44,355 nt of DNA. Source: Oscillospiraceae bacterium. GTDB taxonomy: Bacteria > Bacillota > Clostridia > Oscillospirales > Acutalibacteraceae. The notes beneath the pieces were generated by a model. It saw only the letters and a list, made by a program, of their open reading frames with translations. It ran no database searches and was not told where the DNA came from. The translations under genes and the position numbers were made by a program. This document shows positions 9,080 through 19,374 of this stretch, one piece after another. How positions within the stretch are numbered: position 1 is the stretch's first letter; each line of letters opens with the position of its first letter. Where the stretch lies: assembly GCA_015066005.1 (NCBI GenBank), contig SVPF01000021.1:1-44355 (forward strand), in the 5' to 3' direction.

Positions 9080-11182
9080 ATGTCTAAAAGATTATTTAAA
9101 AATATCTTGGCAGTCGTTATTGTTTTACTCCTTCTTGCAACACCGGTAGTAACAATGGCGGCCGAGGTTCCTTTTGAAAGCTATACCTATTGGTCAAATG
9201 TCGGTGCACAGGATAAGGCGGTTTATAACCGCCCCATGTACAGCGCAGAATATAATATTGACGCGTCTACTTTGGGTATTGATGCATTTTCCAAGATAAA
9301 TGATATAACCTTCGGTAACGACGGTAAGCTTTACGTGCTTGACAGCGATTCCAGAATTGTGGTTTTGGATGAGAACTATAAAATGGTTAATGAAATCGGT
9401 CTTATCGGCGGTACAGAAACCTATGTTGACGCTAAGGGCTTATATATAGCAAAGGATAATACTATTTATATTTGTGATACTGAAGGTCGTCGTATTCTTC
9501 ACATTAACCCTGACGGAAGCTTAATTAAAATAATTACACTTCCGAAGTCTAATCTTATTCCGGACGATTTTGACTTTCGTCCAACAAATATGGCAATTGA
9601 CGAATACGGCTATACCTATATTTTAAGTGACGGCTCATACTATGGCGCACTTTTATATGATTCGGATATGACCTTCTTGGGATTTTACGGTGCAAATACT
9701 GTAGACGCAAGTCTTGGCAGCATTTTTTCAAATATTAAAAACCGTCTTTTCCCAAATAATACAAAGCTTGGTAAAACCGCAAAGCGCTTGCCCTTCTGCT
9801 TTGTTGACCTTGCGCTTGATGATAACGGCTTTATCTATACCAGTACAGGCTATACCGACTCTAAACGTGTGGGTCAGGTAAGAAAATTGGGCCCTGGTAT
9901 TGGTAATAACATTTTAAATTCAGACAACATTAACTTTGTTGACGTGGATATAAACCACACCTATAACAACGGTGCGGTTGCCAAGCAGGATATCTTTGAT
10001 ATTGAGGTTGATTCTAACGGCTTTGTTTACGGTCTTGAATCGGCCTTCGGTAAGGTATTTGTATACGACCCCGCCTGTCGAATTATGTCGGTTTTCGGTG
10101 GCGGTATGGGCTTCGGTACACAGCTTGGTACCTTTGTTACCGTTTCTGCGTTAGCTATTCAGGAAAACGGTAATCAGGTGCTTGTTTCTGACAGTGCAAC
10201 AAACAAAATTACCGTATTTAAAATTACCGATTTCGGTAAAAAGGTTAAGGGCCTTGTAGGTATTACCCTTAAGGGTGACTATCAGGGTGCTAAAGCAGGT
10301 TGGGAAGAGGTATTAAAGCTTGACAGCAACTTCCAGCCGGCTTACGGCGCGCTTGCACGTGCATATATTAACGAAGGCGATTATGATACCGCCTTGGAAT
10401 ATGCTAAAAAGGGTTATGACCGAGAAACCTATGCAATAGCCTTTGAATACAAGCGCAGTGAAATTATTAACGATAACTTTATCCTAATTTTCGTAGGCTT
10501 GGTTGTTTTATTGGCAGCAGCTATTGTGTTCTTGGTTATTTCGACCCGTAAGAAGCTAAAAATTATTCGCAATAAGCAGTTAAATCTTATGTTCTCGGTT
10601 TTAATTCATCCGGGTAATGCCTTTGAAGAAATTAAAGACAAAAAGCAAGGCTCTATTTTACTTTGCGTATTATCAGTACTTGCATTTTACATTGTTTCAA
10701 TTCTTCAAACCCTTAAGGGCGGCTTCTTATTTACCCTTTATGACCCGGCATCCTTTAACTCAATTTGGTTGTTTGCTAAAACTGTTGGCCTTGTTGTGTT
10801 GTGGATAGTTGCAAACTGGATGGTATGCACCTTGCTTGGCGGTCGCGGCAGATTAAAGGAAATTGCTATTGTTACCTGTTACAGCTTGTTGCCCTTAATT
10901 TTTGAAGGCATTATTAACTTGGTGCTTACCAATGTATTACTGCCTACCGAAGCAAGCTTTTTAAATATTTTAAGTATAATTGCAATACTTTACTTCTTGT
11001 TATTAATGGTAATGGGCCTGCTTAAAATACATGATATCAGTATGGGCAGACTAATTGGTACAAGCGTACTTTCCATTGCAGGTGTTGGCGCAATTGTATT
11101 TTTAGGTATTACAATAATTATTCTTGTGCAGCAGTTCGGAGGATTTATTGTAACAGTTATTTCCGAGATATTAACGCTTTAA
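9080..11182 (+). CDS. NHL beta-propeller / TPR / YIP1-domain membrane protein
   Basis: 700 aa with AAAGGAG 7 nt before the ATG. A signal peptide (residues 1-28) is followed by NHL-like propeller blades to about residue 385 (repeated G.lYvlDs...I.vld and NGFVYGLES patterns). A TPR-like pair follows at about 394-450 (GDYQGAKAGWEEVLKLDSNF, then GDYDTALEYAKKGYD), a membrane helix near 465-490, and a C-terminal block of about five helices resembling a YIP1 domain (HPGNAFEEIKDKKQGS). The propeller should face outward and the YIP1 part sit in the membrane. Placed between two permease pairs, it is probably an accessory to the transporter or a sensor of its cargo; no enzyme activity is evident. Confidence 0.8.
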   Translation: MSKRLFKNILAVVIVLLLLATPVVTMAAEVPFESYTYWSNVGAQDKAVYNRPMYSAEYNIDASTLGIDAFSKINDITFGNDGKLYVLDSDSRIVVLDENYKMVNEIGLIGGTETYVDAKGLYIAKDNTIYICDTEGRRILHINPDGSLIKIITLPKSNLIPDDFDFRPTNMAIDEYGYTYILSDGSYYGALLYDSDMTFLGFYGANTVDASLGSIFSNIKNRLFPNNTKLGKTAKRLPFCFVDLALDDNGFIYTSTGYTDSKRVGQVRKLGPGIGNNILNSDNINFVDVDINHTYNNGAVAKQDIFDIEVDSNGFVYGLESAFGKVFVYDPACRIMSVFGGGMGFGTQLGTFVTVSALAIQENGNQVLVSDSATNKITVFKITDFGKKVKGLVGITLKGDYQGAKAGWEEVLKLDSNFQPAYGALARAYINEGDYDTALEYAKKGYDRETYAIAFEYKRSEIINDNFILIFVGLVVLLAAAIVFLVISTRKKLKIIRNKQLNLMFSVLIHPGNAFEEIKDKKQGSILLCVLSVLAFYIVSILQTLKGGFLFTLYDPASFNSIWLFAKTVGLVVLWIVANWMVCTLLGGRGRLKEIAIVTCYSLLPLIFEGIINLVLTNVLLPTEASFLNILSIIAILYFLLLMVMGLLKIHDISMGRLIGTSVLSIAGVGAIVFLGITIIILVQQFGGFIVTVISEILTL

Positions 11183-11195
11183 GGAGGAAGACGGT

Positions 11196-13433
11196 ATGTT
11201 TAAAAAAATAATTACTATTATTTGCTGTATAGCAATTGTTTTATCACTTGCTGCATGCGGTACCGGCTTCGGTTCAAAGTCGTTTAAAGCGGTTGAGGAT
11301 AATGACCTCCCTTACGATAATCTTATTGCAACAAATGAAAAGTATACCCTTGAATTAGATGACAGCAATATGGGCTTTATCTTAACCGATAACGCCACAG
11401 GCGAAAAGTGGGGCACATCTCCAATCGATGAAGGCGGTCCACAGGTAGATGAATTTGGTATGCCTATAAAAAGACATCCCAGAGTTGAATCTATTCTAGC
11501 GGTTGAGTGTAAAAACTTTATCAGTGATGAGGTTAATACATATTATTCCTATACCGATGCGGTTAACGGCGGTTTTGTTACCCATAGTCCCCTTGAAAAC
11601 GGCATTGTTTTAAATTACTACTTTGCTGATGCCGGTGTAATGATACCCCTTGAATGTGTTTTAACCGAAAAGGGCGTAAAGCTTAGCGTTAACCCTAAAA
11701 AAATTCAGGAAAGCGACAACCGCGTGGTTTCAATTTCCATCGCACCCTTCTTTTGCGGTGTTAAAAACGATACCGAAAACGCGTATTTGTTTATTACCTC
11801 AGGCTCAGGTGCGCTTATGGGTGTTAATACCAAGTCCGACCAGGGTGATTCCTTCTCGGCACAGGTTTACGGTTATGACTCGGCTATTGATGAGGTTGCG
11901 TTAACCTCAATTAAGGAGCCTGTAAGACTTGGCGTTTACGGTGCTAAAATGGGCAATAATGCGGTATGTGCTATTATTGACAGCTCCGAAGGCTCGGCTT
12001 GGATAAAGGCTACCTCAGGCTCGAAAACCTTAGGATATTCCTCATGCTATGCTACCTTTCAAATGCGCGGTTATACCAACCATTCGGCAGTGCTTTTCTC
12101 TTACTATGAAGTGGAAAGTCTTGTTTACAGCAAAAAAATGATTGAAAAGCCTATTTCTATAACCTATTGCCCATTAAGTGATGACCAAGCTAATTACAGC
12201 GGAATGGCAAAGGTGTATAGAGATTATCTTATCGATACATTTGGCATGAACGAAACAAGTAAGGAAATTCCGCTTAATATTAGAATGTTGGGCGGCGCTT
12301 TAATGACAAAATCTTTTGTCGGTATTCCTTATAAGTCGGTATATCCTACCACTACACTTGAAGAAGCCGAAAAGATTATGGCCGAAATTAAGAAAGAGCT
12401 TAATACCGATTTTGCAGTTCAGCTTAAGGGCTACGGTGACAGTGGTGTCGACGTTGGTAAAATTGCAGGCAATTTCAAGGTGAGTAATACACTTGGCTCA
12501 CTTAAAGAGCTTAAAAAGCTTTTCGAATATTCAAAAAATAACAATATTGACCTGTATTTTGATTTTGATATTGAAAGATTTAATAAAGGCTCAGCCGGGT
12601 TTACTAAATTTTTTGATTCAGTTACAAATGCAGGTGAGCAAAAGGCTGTTCAATACCATTATGATTTGGCGGTAAGAGGTCAAAAGACTGATAACTCATT
12701 TAACCTTTTATCACCGGCTAGCTTTGGCAAGGTGTTTGATAAAATATCGGCTAAAACAGGCAAGTATAACCTTATGGGCATATCGCTTGACAGCGCTTCT
12801 TCAACTGCGTATTCGGACTATATAGATAAAGATAATTCGAAATATTACGCAAAGAACGGTTTTTCAGATGCCGTATCCGATGTGATTAAATCTATTAAAA
12901 GTGATAAAAAGCGTTTTATGGCATCAAGCGCAAACCTATATTCAGCTGTAATGGCGGATATTATTACCGAAGCACCTGTTGCCTCTGAAAAAAGTCAGGT
13001 GTTCTTATACGACATTCCTTTTTATCAAATGGTATTTAAGGGAAGTGTTCCTATCACAGTGCAAAGCATTAATTTATCGGCAAATCCCAAATTAATGCTG
13101 TTAAAGGCTGTTGAAGGTGGAAGCGGACTTGGATACACTGTAATAAACAATTGGGACAATACGTTAATTAACGCTGAATATCCTTACTATTATAACAGTG
13201 TGTTTGAGGGTATTAAGAATGATATTTTTAATAATTCCAAACAGCTTTCTGATTATTATAAGAAGATTTCAGGACAACACATATCTGAGCATACCGTTTT
13301 GGATAACGGCTTAAGAAGAACTGTTTTTGAAAATGGCGTGTGCGTTTATGTGAACTATACGGATAAGGCTATAAATACCCCTGACGGTGAAGTGCTTCCG
13401 TATGAATATCTTATAACGGAGATAAGTCTATGA
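11196..13433 (+). CDS. Large lipoprotein, DUF5696-like
   Basis: 745 aa. The start has AAGGAGG upstream. The lipoprotein signal MFKKIITIICCIAIVLSLAA is followed by Cys21. The N-terminal half is beta-rich (YTLELDDSNMGFILTDNATG, sugar-mutarotase-like in feel). The C-terminal half looks like a TIM barrel (AVQLKGYGDSGVDVG, IDLYFDFDIERFN, LMGISLDSASS). This layout fits what I recall of DUF5696 proteins found beside sugar ABC permeases and YIP1 proteins in Firmicutes. The function is unknown; an outward-facing glycan-binding or glycosidase-like role is an inference. Its stop overlaps the next ATG as ATGA, so translation is coupled. Confidence 0.75.
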   Translation: MFKKIITIICCIAIVLSLAACGTGFGSKSFKAVEDNDLPYDNLIATNEKYTLELDDSNMGFILTDNATGEKWGTSPIDEGGPQVDEFGMPIKRHPRVESILAVECKNFISDEVNTYYSYTDAVNGGFVTHSPLENGIVLNYYFADAGVMIPLECVLTEKGVKLSVNPKKIQESDNRVVSISIAPFFCGVKNDTENAYLFITSGSGALMGVNTKSDQGDSFSAQVYGYDSAIDEVALTSIKEPVRLGVYGAKMGNNAVCAIIDSSEGSAWIKATSGSKTLGYSSCYATFQMRGYTNHSAVLFSYYEVESLVYSKKMIEKPISITYCPLSDDQANYSGMAKVYRDYLIDTFGMNETSKEIPLNIRMLGGALMTKSFVGIPYKSVYPTTTLEEAEKIMAEIKKELNTDFAVQLKGYGDSGVDVGKIAGNFKVSNTLGSLKELKKLFEYSKNNNIDLYFDFDIERFNKGSAGFTKFFDSVTNAGEQKAVQYHYDLAVRGQKTDNSFNLLSPASFGKVFDKISAKTGKYNLMGISLDSASSTAYSDYIDKDNSKYYAKNGFSDAVSDVIKSIKSDKKRFMASSANLYSAVMADIITEAPVASEKSQVFLYDIPFYQMVFKGSVPITVQSINLSANPKLMLLKAVEGGSGLGYTVINNWDNTLINAEYPYYYNSVFEGIKNDIFNNSKQLSDYYKKISGQHISEHTVLDNGLRRTVFENGVCVYVNYTDKAINTPDGEVLPYEYLITEISL

Positions 13434-14329
13434 AAAAAATAAAGAAAAACAGGGGAATAGTAGAGCTTAAAAGCCGATATGGTTATCTTTTTACATTGCA
13501 TTGGATAATCGGCATAGTGGTTTTCTTTGCAGTACCGCTTATTCAGTCGATTATATTCGCATTTAGCGAAATCGAAATCATATCCGGCGGCATTGATATT
13601 AAATTAGTTGGTTTTGCAAACTTTAAGCAAATTTTGCTTGAAGACCCCAACTATGAAAAGTGGCTTTCAAGCTCTGCAACATCATATTTATATTCGTTGC
13701 CGCTTATTATACTTTTAAGTATGACATTAGCGCTTATATTAAATCAAAAATTCAGGGGAAGACTTTTCTTCCGCGCCCTTTACTTCTTGCCGGTAATTAT
13801 TTCAACCGGTGCGGTTATGAATCTTATTTTCAAGACCACAGGCAGTGATATGTCAGGCATGGGTGTATCCGATGCATATTCTGCAAATATGATAAGCGTC
13901 GACGATATTGTTAAATTGCTTGACATTCAGGGCGAGGTTGCTACATATATAACAGCAACTATTAGTAAGATATTTGACCTTGTTTGGAGCTGCGGTATAC
14001 AAATTGTATTGTTTTTGGCAGGCCTTCAGTCTGTGCCGCAATCTTTCTTTGAAGCATCACGCGTTGAAGGTGCGACAAAGTGGGAAGAATTTTGGTTTAT
14101 TACCTTCCCAATGCTTTCACGAGTTACACTTTTGGTTACGGTATTCACAATGGTTGAGCTTATCACCAGTGAACGTACAACCTTAATCAGAAATGTATAT
14201 ACTATGATGCGTACAGGTAATTATGACGAAACCTCGGCTATGATGTGGTTCTACTTCCTCGTTTGTGGTGCGGTTATGGGTCTTGTAATATTCCTTTATA
14301 ACCGTATACTAATGAAGCGTTGGGAATAA
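13430..14329 (+). CDS. Sugar ABC transporter permease (UgpA/LplB type), second pair
   Basis: 299 aa with six membrane helices. The start overlaps the lipoprotein stop (ATGA). The EAA loop reads FEASRVEGATKWEEFWFITF. It forms a second permease pair with the next gene, but no second binding protein is present. The pair may share the binding protein at 4370 or use the lipoprotein as its receptor. Confidence 0.92.
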   Translation: MKKIKKNRGIVELKSRYGYLFTLHWIIGIVVFFAVPLIQSIIFAFSEIEIISGGIDIKLVGFANFKQILLEDPNYEKWLSSSATSYLYSLPLIILLSMTLALILNQKFRGRLFFRALYFLPVIISTGAVMNLIFKTTGSDMSGMGVSDAYSANMISVDDIVKLLDIQGEVATYITATISKIFDLVWSCGIQIVLFLAGLQSVPQSFFEASRVEGATKWEEFWFITFPMLSRVTLLVTVFTMVELITSERTTLIRNVYTMMRTGNYDETSAMMWFYFLVCGAVMGLVIFLYNRILMKRWE

Positions 14330-14378
14330 TTTATGGCCGTAATAAATTTAAGTTAAGACAAGGTTTATTGCTGTATTG

Positions 14379-14400
14379 CCGTAAGTCGTATGGCTTACGG
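14379..14400 (+). repeat. Short hairpin in permease intergenic gap
   Basis: CCGTAAG (14379-14385) and CTTACGG (14394-14400) form a 7-bp stem with an 8-nt loop in the 99-nt gap between the two permease genes. There is no T tract. It may be an mRNA-stabilising or processing hairpin. Confidence 0.35.
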
Positions 14401-14428
14401 ACTGCAGCGGAAAGGAGCTGTTATAATA

Positions 14429-15424
14429 ATGAAGAATATTATTAATGCGTTTTCTTCATTTGGTGACCGTAATGGTCAACTTATAAAGAAAAAAAGCGTT
14501 GGCATTTTGTATTCGATTTTTCGTTTAGTTATTCTTCTTTCAATAGGCTTTATTATTATTTATCCGCTTATATATACCATTATTACTTCATTGCAAAGTA
14601 AGTATGCGTTTTTAAATTCAACACGTATATGGATTCCTACTGAATTTGCAATTGTTGAAAATTATAAAGCAGCGTTAGATGCAATGGAATATGTAAAATC
14701 GTTTTGGTCAACCTTTAAAAACGAATTGTTAAGTGCAGGAATAGAGGTTGCTTCCTGTGCAATTGTGGCATACGGTTTGGCACGATTTGACTTTAAGTTG
14801 AAAAAAGTATATACTGCAATTCTGTTTTTAACCATTCTTGTGCCTGATATGATGATTATAATTCCAAGAATGCTTAATTATTCACATCTTGACCTGTTTG
14901 GTATTTTAGGACTTATTGATAAGCTTATAGGAGTAGATTTAAGACCCGACATTTTGGATACGGCTTGGGCTTTTTGGCTGCCGTCACTTTTTGGTGTTGG
15001 TTTAAAATCGGGTATTCTTATTTATATTTACATCCAGTTCTTCAAAGGGCTTCCGCAGGAGCTTGAAGAGGCTGCATGGGTTGACGGCGCGGGTCCGTTT
15101 AAGACATTTTTGGCAATTGCATTACCCAGCTCGGGTGTTGTAATTCTTACAGTAACTGTATTCTCTATGATATGGCATTGGAACGATTCCTTGCTTTCAG
15201 GTATGTATCTTACAGATAACTTCCCGCTTGCAAGACAGGTTTCACGTCTACCCGAAACCTTGGGTAGTAAATATCATATTATCTTAAACAGTGCGCGTGA
15301 CCCGCAGGGTATAGGTTACCTTATGGCAGGCTGTGTGTTGTTTATTGTACCAATGCTTATTATGTATATGATTTTACAGCGTTGGTTTATTGAAAGTATT
15401 GATCGTGTAGGTATTACAGGTTAA
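14429..15424 (+). CDS. Sugar ABC transporter permease (MalG/LplC type), second pair
   Basis: 331 aa. ATG 14429 is preferred because AAAGGAG ends 11 nt before it; an in-frame ATG at 14390 sits inside a hairpin without a ribosome site. It has six membrane helices and an EAA loop (LEEAAWVDGAGPFKTFLAIA). It completes the second permease pair and leads directly into the alpha-galactosidase. Confidence 0.92.
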   Translation: MKNIINAFSSFGDRNGQLIKKKSVGILYSIFRLVILLSIGFIIIYPLIYTIITSLQSKYAFLNSTRIWIPTEFAIVENYKAALDAMEYVKSFWSTFKNELLSAGIEVASCAIVAYGLARFDFKLKKVYTAILFLTILVPDMMIIIPRMLNYSHLDLFGILGLIDKLIGVDLRPDILDTAWAFWLPSLFGVGLKSGILIYIYIQFFKGLPQELEEAAWVDGAGPFKTFLAIALPSSGVVILTVTVFSMIWHWNDSLLSGMYLTDNFPLARQVSRLPETLGSKYHIILNSARDPQGIGYLMAGCVLFIVPMLIMYMILQRWFIESIDRVGITG

Positions 15425-15447
15425 TTACAATTTTTCGGAGATGTATT

Positions 15448-17637
15448 ATGTCGGTTTTAATTAAAGATAATGTTATAACTTTACATACAAAAAATACTAC
15501 ATATCAAATGGCGGTAAACGAAAATAATTTTCTTGCACATTTATATTATGGCACCCGTTTAGATGATTCGGTTGCTGATGAATGCGGCAAGATGAATTAT
15601 CATACCCTAATGCCACTTGTGTATGATAGTAAAACAAGGGAGCTTTCTCCAAATGTTTGCCCCTTGGAGTATTCGGCCTATGGCATTGGCGACTTCAGAA
15701 CCACACCGCTTAAGGTAAGGTTTTGCGATGGTTCGTCAGTGTGCGATTTAAGGTTTCATAGTGCCAAATATATTGATAAAAAACCGATTTTAAACGGTCT
15801 TCCTGCACTTCACGACACAAATACTGAATCGCAATCGGTTGAGGTTTGTTTAATTGATAATATCCACGATTTAAGGGTATATCTTTTATACACCGCATTT
15901 GAAGAAAATGATATTATTGCCCGTTCGGTAAGAATTGAAAACCATACGGGCAAGGATATTGCGCTTGAAGCGGTGTTATCAACCTGTGTTGACTTTTACG
16001 AGGATGAATTTGACTTTATAACCTTTGACGGTAAGCCCTTTTCTGAACGCAGTATGCACCGCACACCTCTTATGGATATTAAGCTTACTGCCGAAAGCAG
16101 AAGGGGCTCGTCAAGTCATCAATGTAACCCATTTGTTATTGCCTGCTCCAAAAACTGCGACGAAAAGGTTGGCAGCTGTTATGGCATGGCATTTGTTTAC
16201 AGCGGTAACTTTACCGCTTCTATGGAAAAAACACAAATCGGCACAACCCGTTTTGTTATGGGTATTAATCCCGAAAACTTCACCTATTTATTAAAGGACG
16301 GCGAGGTTTTTCAGGCACCTGAAGTGATTCACAGCTTTAGTAATTCGGGTTTTGCCAAGCTAACACATAATTATCACAATGTTATTCGTAAAAATCTTTT
16401 CAGGGGTAAGTATGCCGACGCTAAGCGTCCCATTCTTATAAATAACTGGGAAGCTACATACTTTAATTTTAACTCCGAAAAGCTTTTGGCTATTGCGAAG
16501 CAGGCCAAAACAATCGGTGTGGACACATTCGTTCTGGACGACGGCTGGTTTTTAGGCCGTAACGGTGACGGTTCTTCATTGGGCGACTGGTTTGTTGATG
16601 AAGAAAAGCTTGGCTGTCCGTTAAGTGAGCTTATTACAAAAATCGGCGAGCTTGGAATGAAGTTTGGCCTGTGGTTTGAACCGGAATGTGTTTCGGAAAA
16701 CAGCAGTTTTTACCGTCAGCATCCCGAATGGGTTTTGCAAGCACCTGACCGCAAGGGCGTGCTTGGACGCAAGCAATGGGTTGTTGATATGGCAAATCCC
16801 GCGGCGGTTGACGCGGTATTTAAAATGATGGCCGATATTTTGGACAATAATAATATTGAATATATTAAATGGGACTTTAATCGCTATTTAACCGACGTTT
16901 ATTCACACGCTTTACCTGCCAATAGACAGGGCGAGGTTCACCACAGGTATGTTTTAGGTGTATACAATCTTCTAGAAAGAATTCATAACCGTTATCCCAA
17001 TTTGCTTATTGAAAGCTGTGCAAGCGGCGGTGGCAGGTTTGACTGCGGTATGCTTTATTATACGCCTCAAATTTGGACCAGTGACAACACCGACCCACTT
17101 GAAAGGGTTAATATTCAGTACGGAACCTCCTTTTGTTATCCAATTATTTCAATGGGTGCGCATGTTACCGCTTCTCCCAACCATGTTAGTAAGCGTGTTA
17201 CTTCGATTAAAACCCGTTCAAACGTTGCAATGGCGGGCACATTTGGCTTTGAGCTTGATTTAACCAAGGAAGCCGAAGACGACATTGAAATTCTTAGAAG
17301 CGAAACCGAATTTTATAAAAATTATGCCGATTTAATTCGCACGGGTGACTATTACCGTTTGACCGCAAACACCAATCGCTATATTGCTTGGCAGTTTGTG
17401 TCTGGTGACAAGCATCAGTCCTTGGCAGTTTTAGTTATGCAAAAAAACAATATCGACTATAAACCCATTATTCAAAAATTCAGCGGCTTACAGTCTGATT
17501 TAACCTATCGTGTTATTATAGACGGGATAGAGCGTGAGCGCCTTTATACAGGTGTTGCGTTAATGGAAATAGGGCTTAATATCAGAACTGTTAAGTATGA
17601 GGGTGAATCCACCCGAATTGAAATATTGGCAGTATAA
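15448..17637 (+). CDS. Alpha-galactosidase, glycoside hydrolase family 36
   Basis: 729 aa, the usual GH36 length. An N-terminal beta-sandwich (about 1-320) precedes a TIM barrel with DDGW (364-367), nucleophile region YIKWDFNRY (Asp476), the CASGGGRFD signature near 524-532, and SDNTD holding the likely acid/base Asp546. The 70-residue spacing of the two Asp fits GH36. With no signal peptide it is cytoplasmic, and should release alpha-galactose from imported raffinose- or galactomannan-type oligosaccharides. Related family members act on alpha-N-acetylgalactosamine, so the exact sugar is open. CGGAG lies before the ATG. Confidence 0.95.
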   Translation: MSVLIKDNVITLHTKNTTYQMAVNENNFLAHLYYGTRLDDSVADECGKMNYHTLMPLVYDSKTRELSPNVCPLEYSAYGIGDFRTTPLKVRFCDGSSVCDLRFHSAKYIDKKPILNGLPALHDTNTESQSVEVCLIDNIHDLRVYLLYTAFEENDIIARSVRIENHTGKDIALEAVLSTCVDFYEDEFDFITFDGKPFSERSMHRTPLMDIKLTAESRRGSSSHQCNPFVIACSKNCDEKVGSCYGMAFVYSGNFTASMEKTQIGTTRFVMGINPENFTYLLKDGEVFQAPEVIHSFSNSGFAKLTHNYHNVIRKNLFRGKYADAKRPILINNWEATYFNFNSEKLLAIAKQAKTIGVDTFVLDDGWFLGRNGDGSSLGDWFVDEEKLGCPLSELITKIGELGMKFGLWFEPECVSENSSFYRQHPEWVLQAPDRKGVLGRKQWVVDMANPAAVDAVFKMMADILDNNNIEYIKWDFNRYLTDVYSHALPANRQGEVHHRYVLGVYNLLERIHNRYPNLLIESCASGGGRFDCGMLYYTPQIWTSDNTDPLERVNIQYGTSFCYPIISMGAHVTASPNHVSKRVTSIKTRSNVAMAGTFGFELDLTKEAEDDIEILRSETEFYKNYADLIRTGDYYRLTANTNRYIAWQFVSGDKHQSLAVLVMQKNNIDYKPIIQKFSGLQSDLTYRVIIDGIERERLYTGVALMEIGLNIRTVKYEGESTRIEILAV

Positions 17638-17699
17638 TAGATGTTTAATTAGCTTGCATTGTCGCAAATATTATAATATAATTGTGAGAGTAGTAATAA

Positions 17700-18503
17700 A
17701 TGAAAGAAACGATAAAGCATTTTTTAATTCAAGAAAAGGGCTTGCCTATAAATGTGTTAATGACCGGTGTTTCAATATGTGATAAAAACCATCATTATAC
17801 ACGCAATAATCCTAACATTACTATAATTGAATATGTTTTTAAAGGCGAAGGCACCTTGCTTATTGATAACAAGAGGATAGATGTTAAAACCGATGATGTT
17901 TATATCCTTCCCGCAGGTGTTTCACACGAATATTATGCTAATGCACAAAATCCTTGGGCAAAATACTTTATGAATCTATCGGGCACCTTGGCTCAATCAC
18001 TGCTTGTTAACTTTTCGCTTAATAATCAGTTTGTTTTTTCGGCGCCTGCGCTTAAAGAGCAGTTTATGCAAATGATAAAAATTTCCTTTTCTGATATGCC
18101 CGAGCTTGAAAAGCAAGCCAAGCTTGCAAGTCTTTATGTTGGAATTTTGCATAGGCTTTATTTAATCAATAAGCAGTCTCAGAAAAACAGCGAAGCGGTA
18201 CTTTTAAAAAATTATTTAGATGAAAACAGCAACCGTATAATAAATAATGATGAGCTTGCAAACCATATTTATCGTTCGCCTGACTATTGCTTAAAGCTGT
18301 TTAAGCGTGAATTTGGCACAACCCCTTACGATTACCAAATTAACAACAAAATTCGTATTGCTTGTTCTCTTTTACAGTATACTAAAAAATCGGTGCAGGA
18401 AATTTCCGAATTTATCGGTTATCAAAACCCGCACTATTTCACCAGTATGTTTAAGGCAAAAAAGGGAATTACTCCCACTCAATACAGGCAAAAATTTAAT
18501 TAA
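17700..18503 (+). CDS. AraC-family transcriptional regulator (cupin sensor)
   Basis: 267 aa. An N-terminal cupin-like sensor (GEGTLLIDNKRIDVKTDDVY, LPAGVSHEYYA) is followed by two helix-turn-helix motifs from about residue 170 (NDELANHIYRSPDYCLKLFK; SVQEISEFIGYQNPHYFTSM) ending with the family signature GITPTQYRQK. Lying inside the glycan cluster, it probably senses the transported or released sugar and activates the cluster. A TATAAT at 17672-17677 lacks a convincing -35, so it may be co-transcribed. Confidence 0.9.
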   Translation: MKETIKHFLIQEKGLPINVLMTGVSICDKNHHYTRNNPNITIIEYVFKGEGTLLIDNKRIDVKTDDVYILPAGVSHEYYANAQNPWAKYFMNLSGTLAQSLLVNFSLNNQFVFSAPALKEQFMQMIKISFSDMPELEKQAKLASLYVGILHRLYLINKQSQKNSEAVLLKNYLDENSNRIINNDELANHIYRSPDYCLKLFKREFGTTPYDYQINNKIRIACSLLQYTKKSVQEISEFIGYQNPHYFTSMFKAKKGITPTQYRQKFN

Positions 18504-18526
18504 TCATATAGAAAGGTAATGATAGT

Positions 18527-19351
18527 ATGAAACTGAGATATTTAGGTACTGCCGCAGCTGAGGGTTATCCTGCAATGTTTTGCGATTGCGAAAATTGTCG
18601 TAAGGCGTTAAAGCTTAAGGGTAAGAATATTCGCAGCAGGTCACAGGCAATTGTTGATGACAGTCTGCTTATTGATTTTCCTTGCGACACATATTATCAT
18701 TGCCAAATTAACGGTATCAATTTGCACGATATTCGCAACTGTCTTATTACACATGTGCATAAGGATCACCTTTATCCTGTGGATTTTTTATATTTTAAAA
18801 AGGGCTTTTCACATCCTGCGCCTGACTTTAAATTGAATTTATACGGTAGTGAGGATGTTGAAAAAATAATTAGCGAATTGCCCGAAGCAGTTTTTACATA
18901 TCTTAACTTTGTTAAAATTTATCCTTTTAAGCCCTTTAAGCTTGGCAAATATACGGTTACTGCGCTTAAGGCTTATCATGGAACGGAAAATCCATTTATT
19001 TACGCTGTAAGCGATGGCGAAAAAAACATGCTTTACGGACATGATACCGATATATTCCGAGAGGAAACTTGGGAATATATGATAAAAAACAAAATGCACT
19101 TCGATCTGGTTTCACTTGATTGTACCGAAGGCGGATATGAAGAACTTAGTTATCACGGTCATATGTGTTTGGGTAGAAATATTGCCTGTCGTGACCGAAT
19201 GATAAAGGAAAAACTAATTGATGAAAAAACAGTAGTGGTTTTAAACCATTTTTCACATAACGGCATTAACAGTGTTTATACCGATTTTTTACCCATTGCT
19301 GCTGAAAAGGGCTTTGAGGTATCTTACGACGGTATGGAAATTGATTTTTAA
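18527..19351 (+). CDS. Metallo-beta-lactamase-fold metal-dependent hydrolase
   Basis: 274 aa. The N-terminus (LGTAAAEGYPAMFCDCENC) resembles PhnP-type hydrolases, with Cys residues that could bind a structural metal. The metal motif HVHKDH gives His76, His78, Asp80 and His81; YGHDTD and NHFSHNG are likely further ligands. PhnP relatives cleave cyclic phosphodiesters. Here, among sugar genes, the substrate may be a sugar-derived ester or lactone; this is unproven. No signal peptide. Confidence 0.85.
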   Translation: MKLRYLGTAAAEGYPAMFCDCENCRKALKLKGKNIRSRSQAIVDDSLLIDFPCDTYYHCQINGINLHDIRNCLITHVHKDHLYPVDFLYFKKGFSHPAPDFKLNLYGSEDVEKIISELPEAVFTYLNFVKIYPFKPFKLGKYTVTALKAYHGTENPFIYAVSDGEKNMLYGHDTDIFREETWEYMIKNKMHFDLVSLDCTEGGYEELSYHGHMCLGRNIACRDRMIKEKLIDEKTVVVLNHFSHNGINSVYTDFLPIAAEKGFEVSYDGMEIDF

Positions 19352-19374
19352 AATTTAAAAGGTGGGTGTATTTT

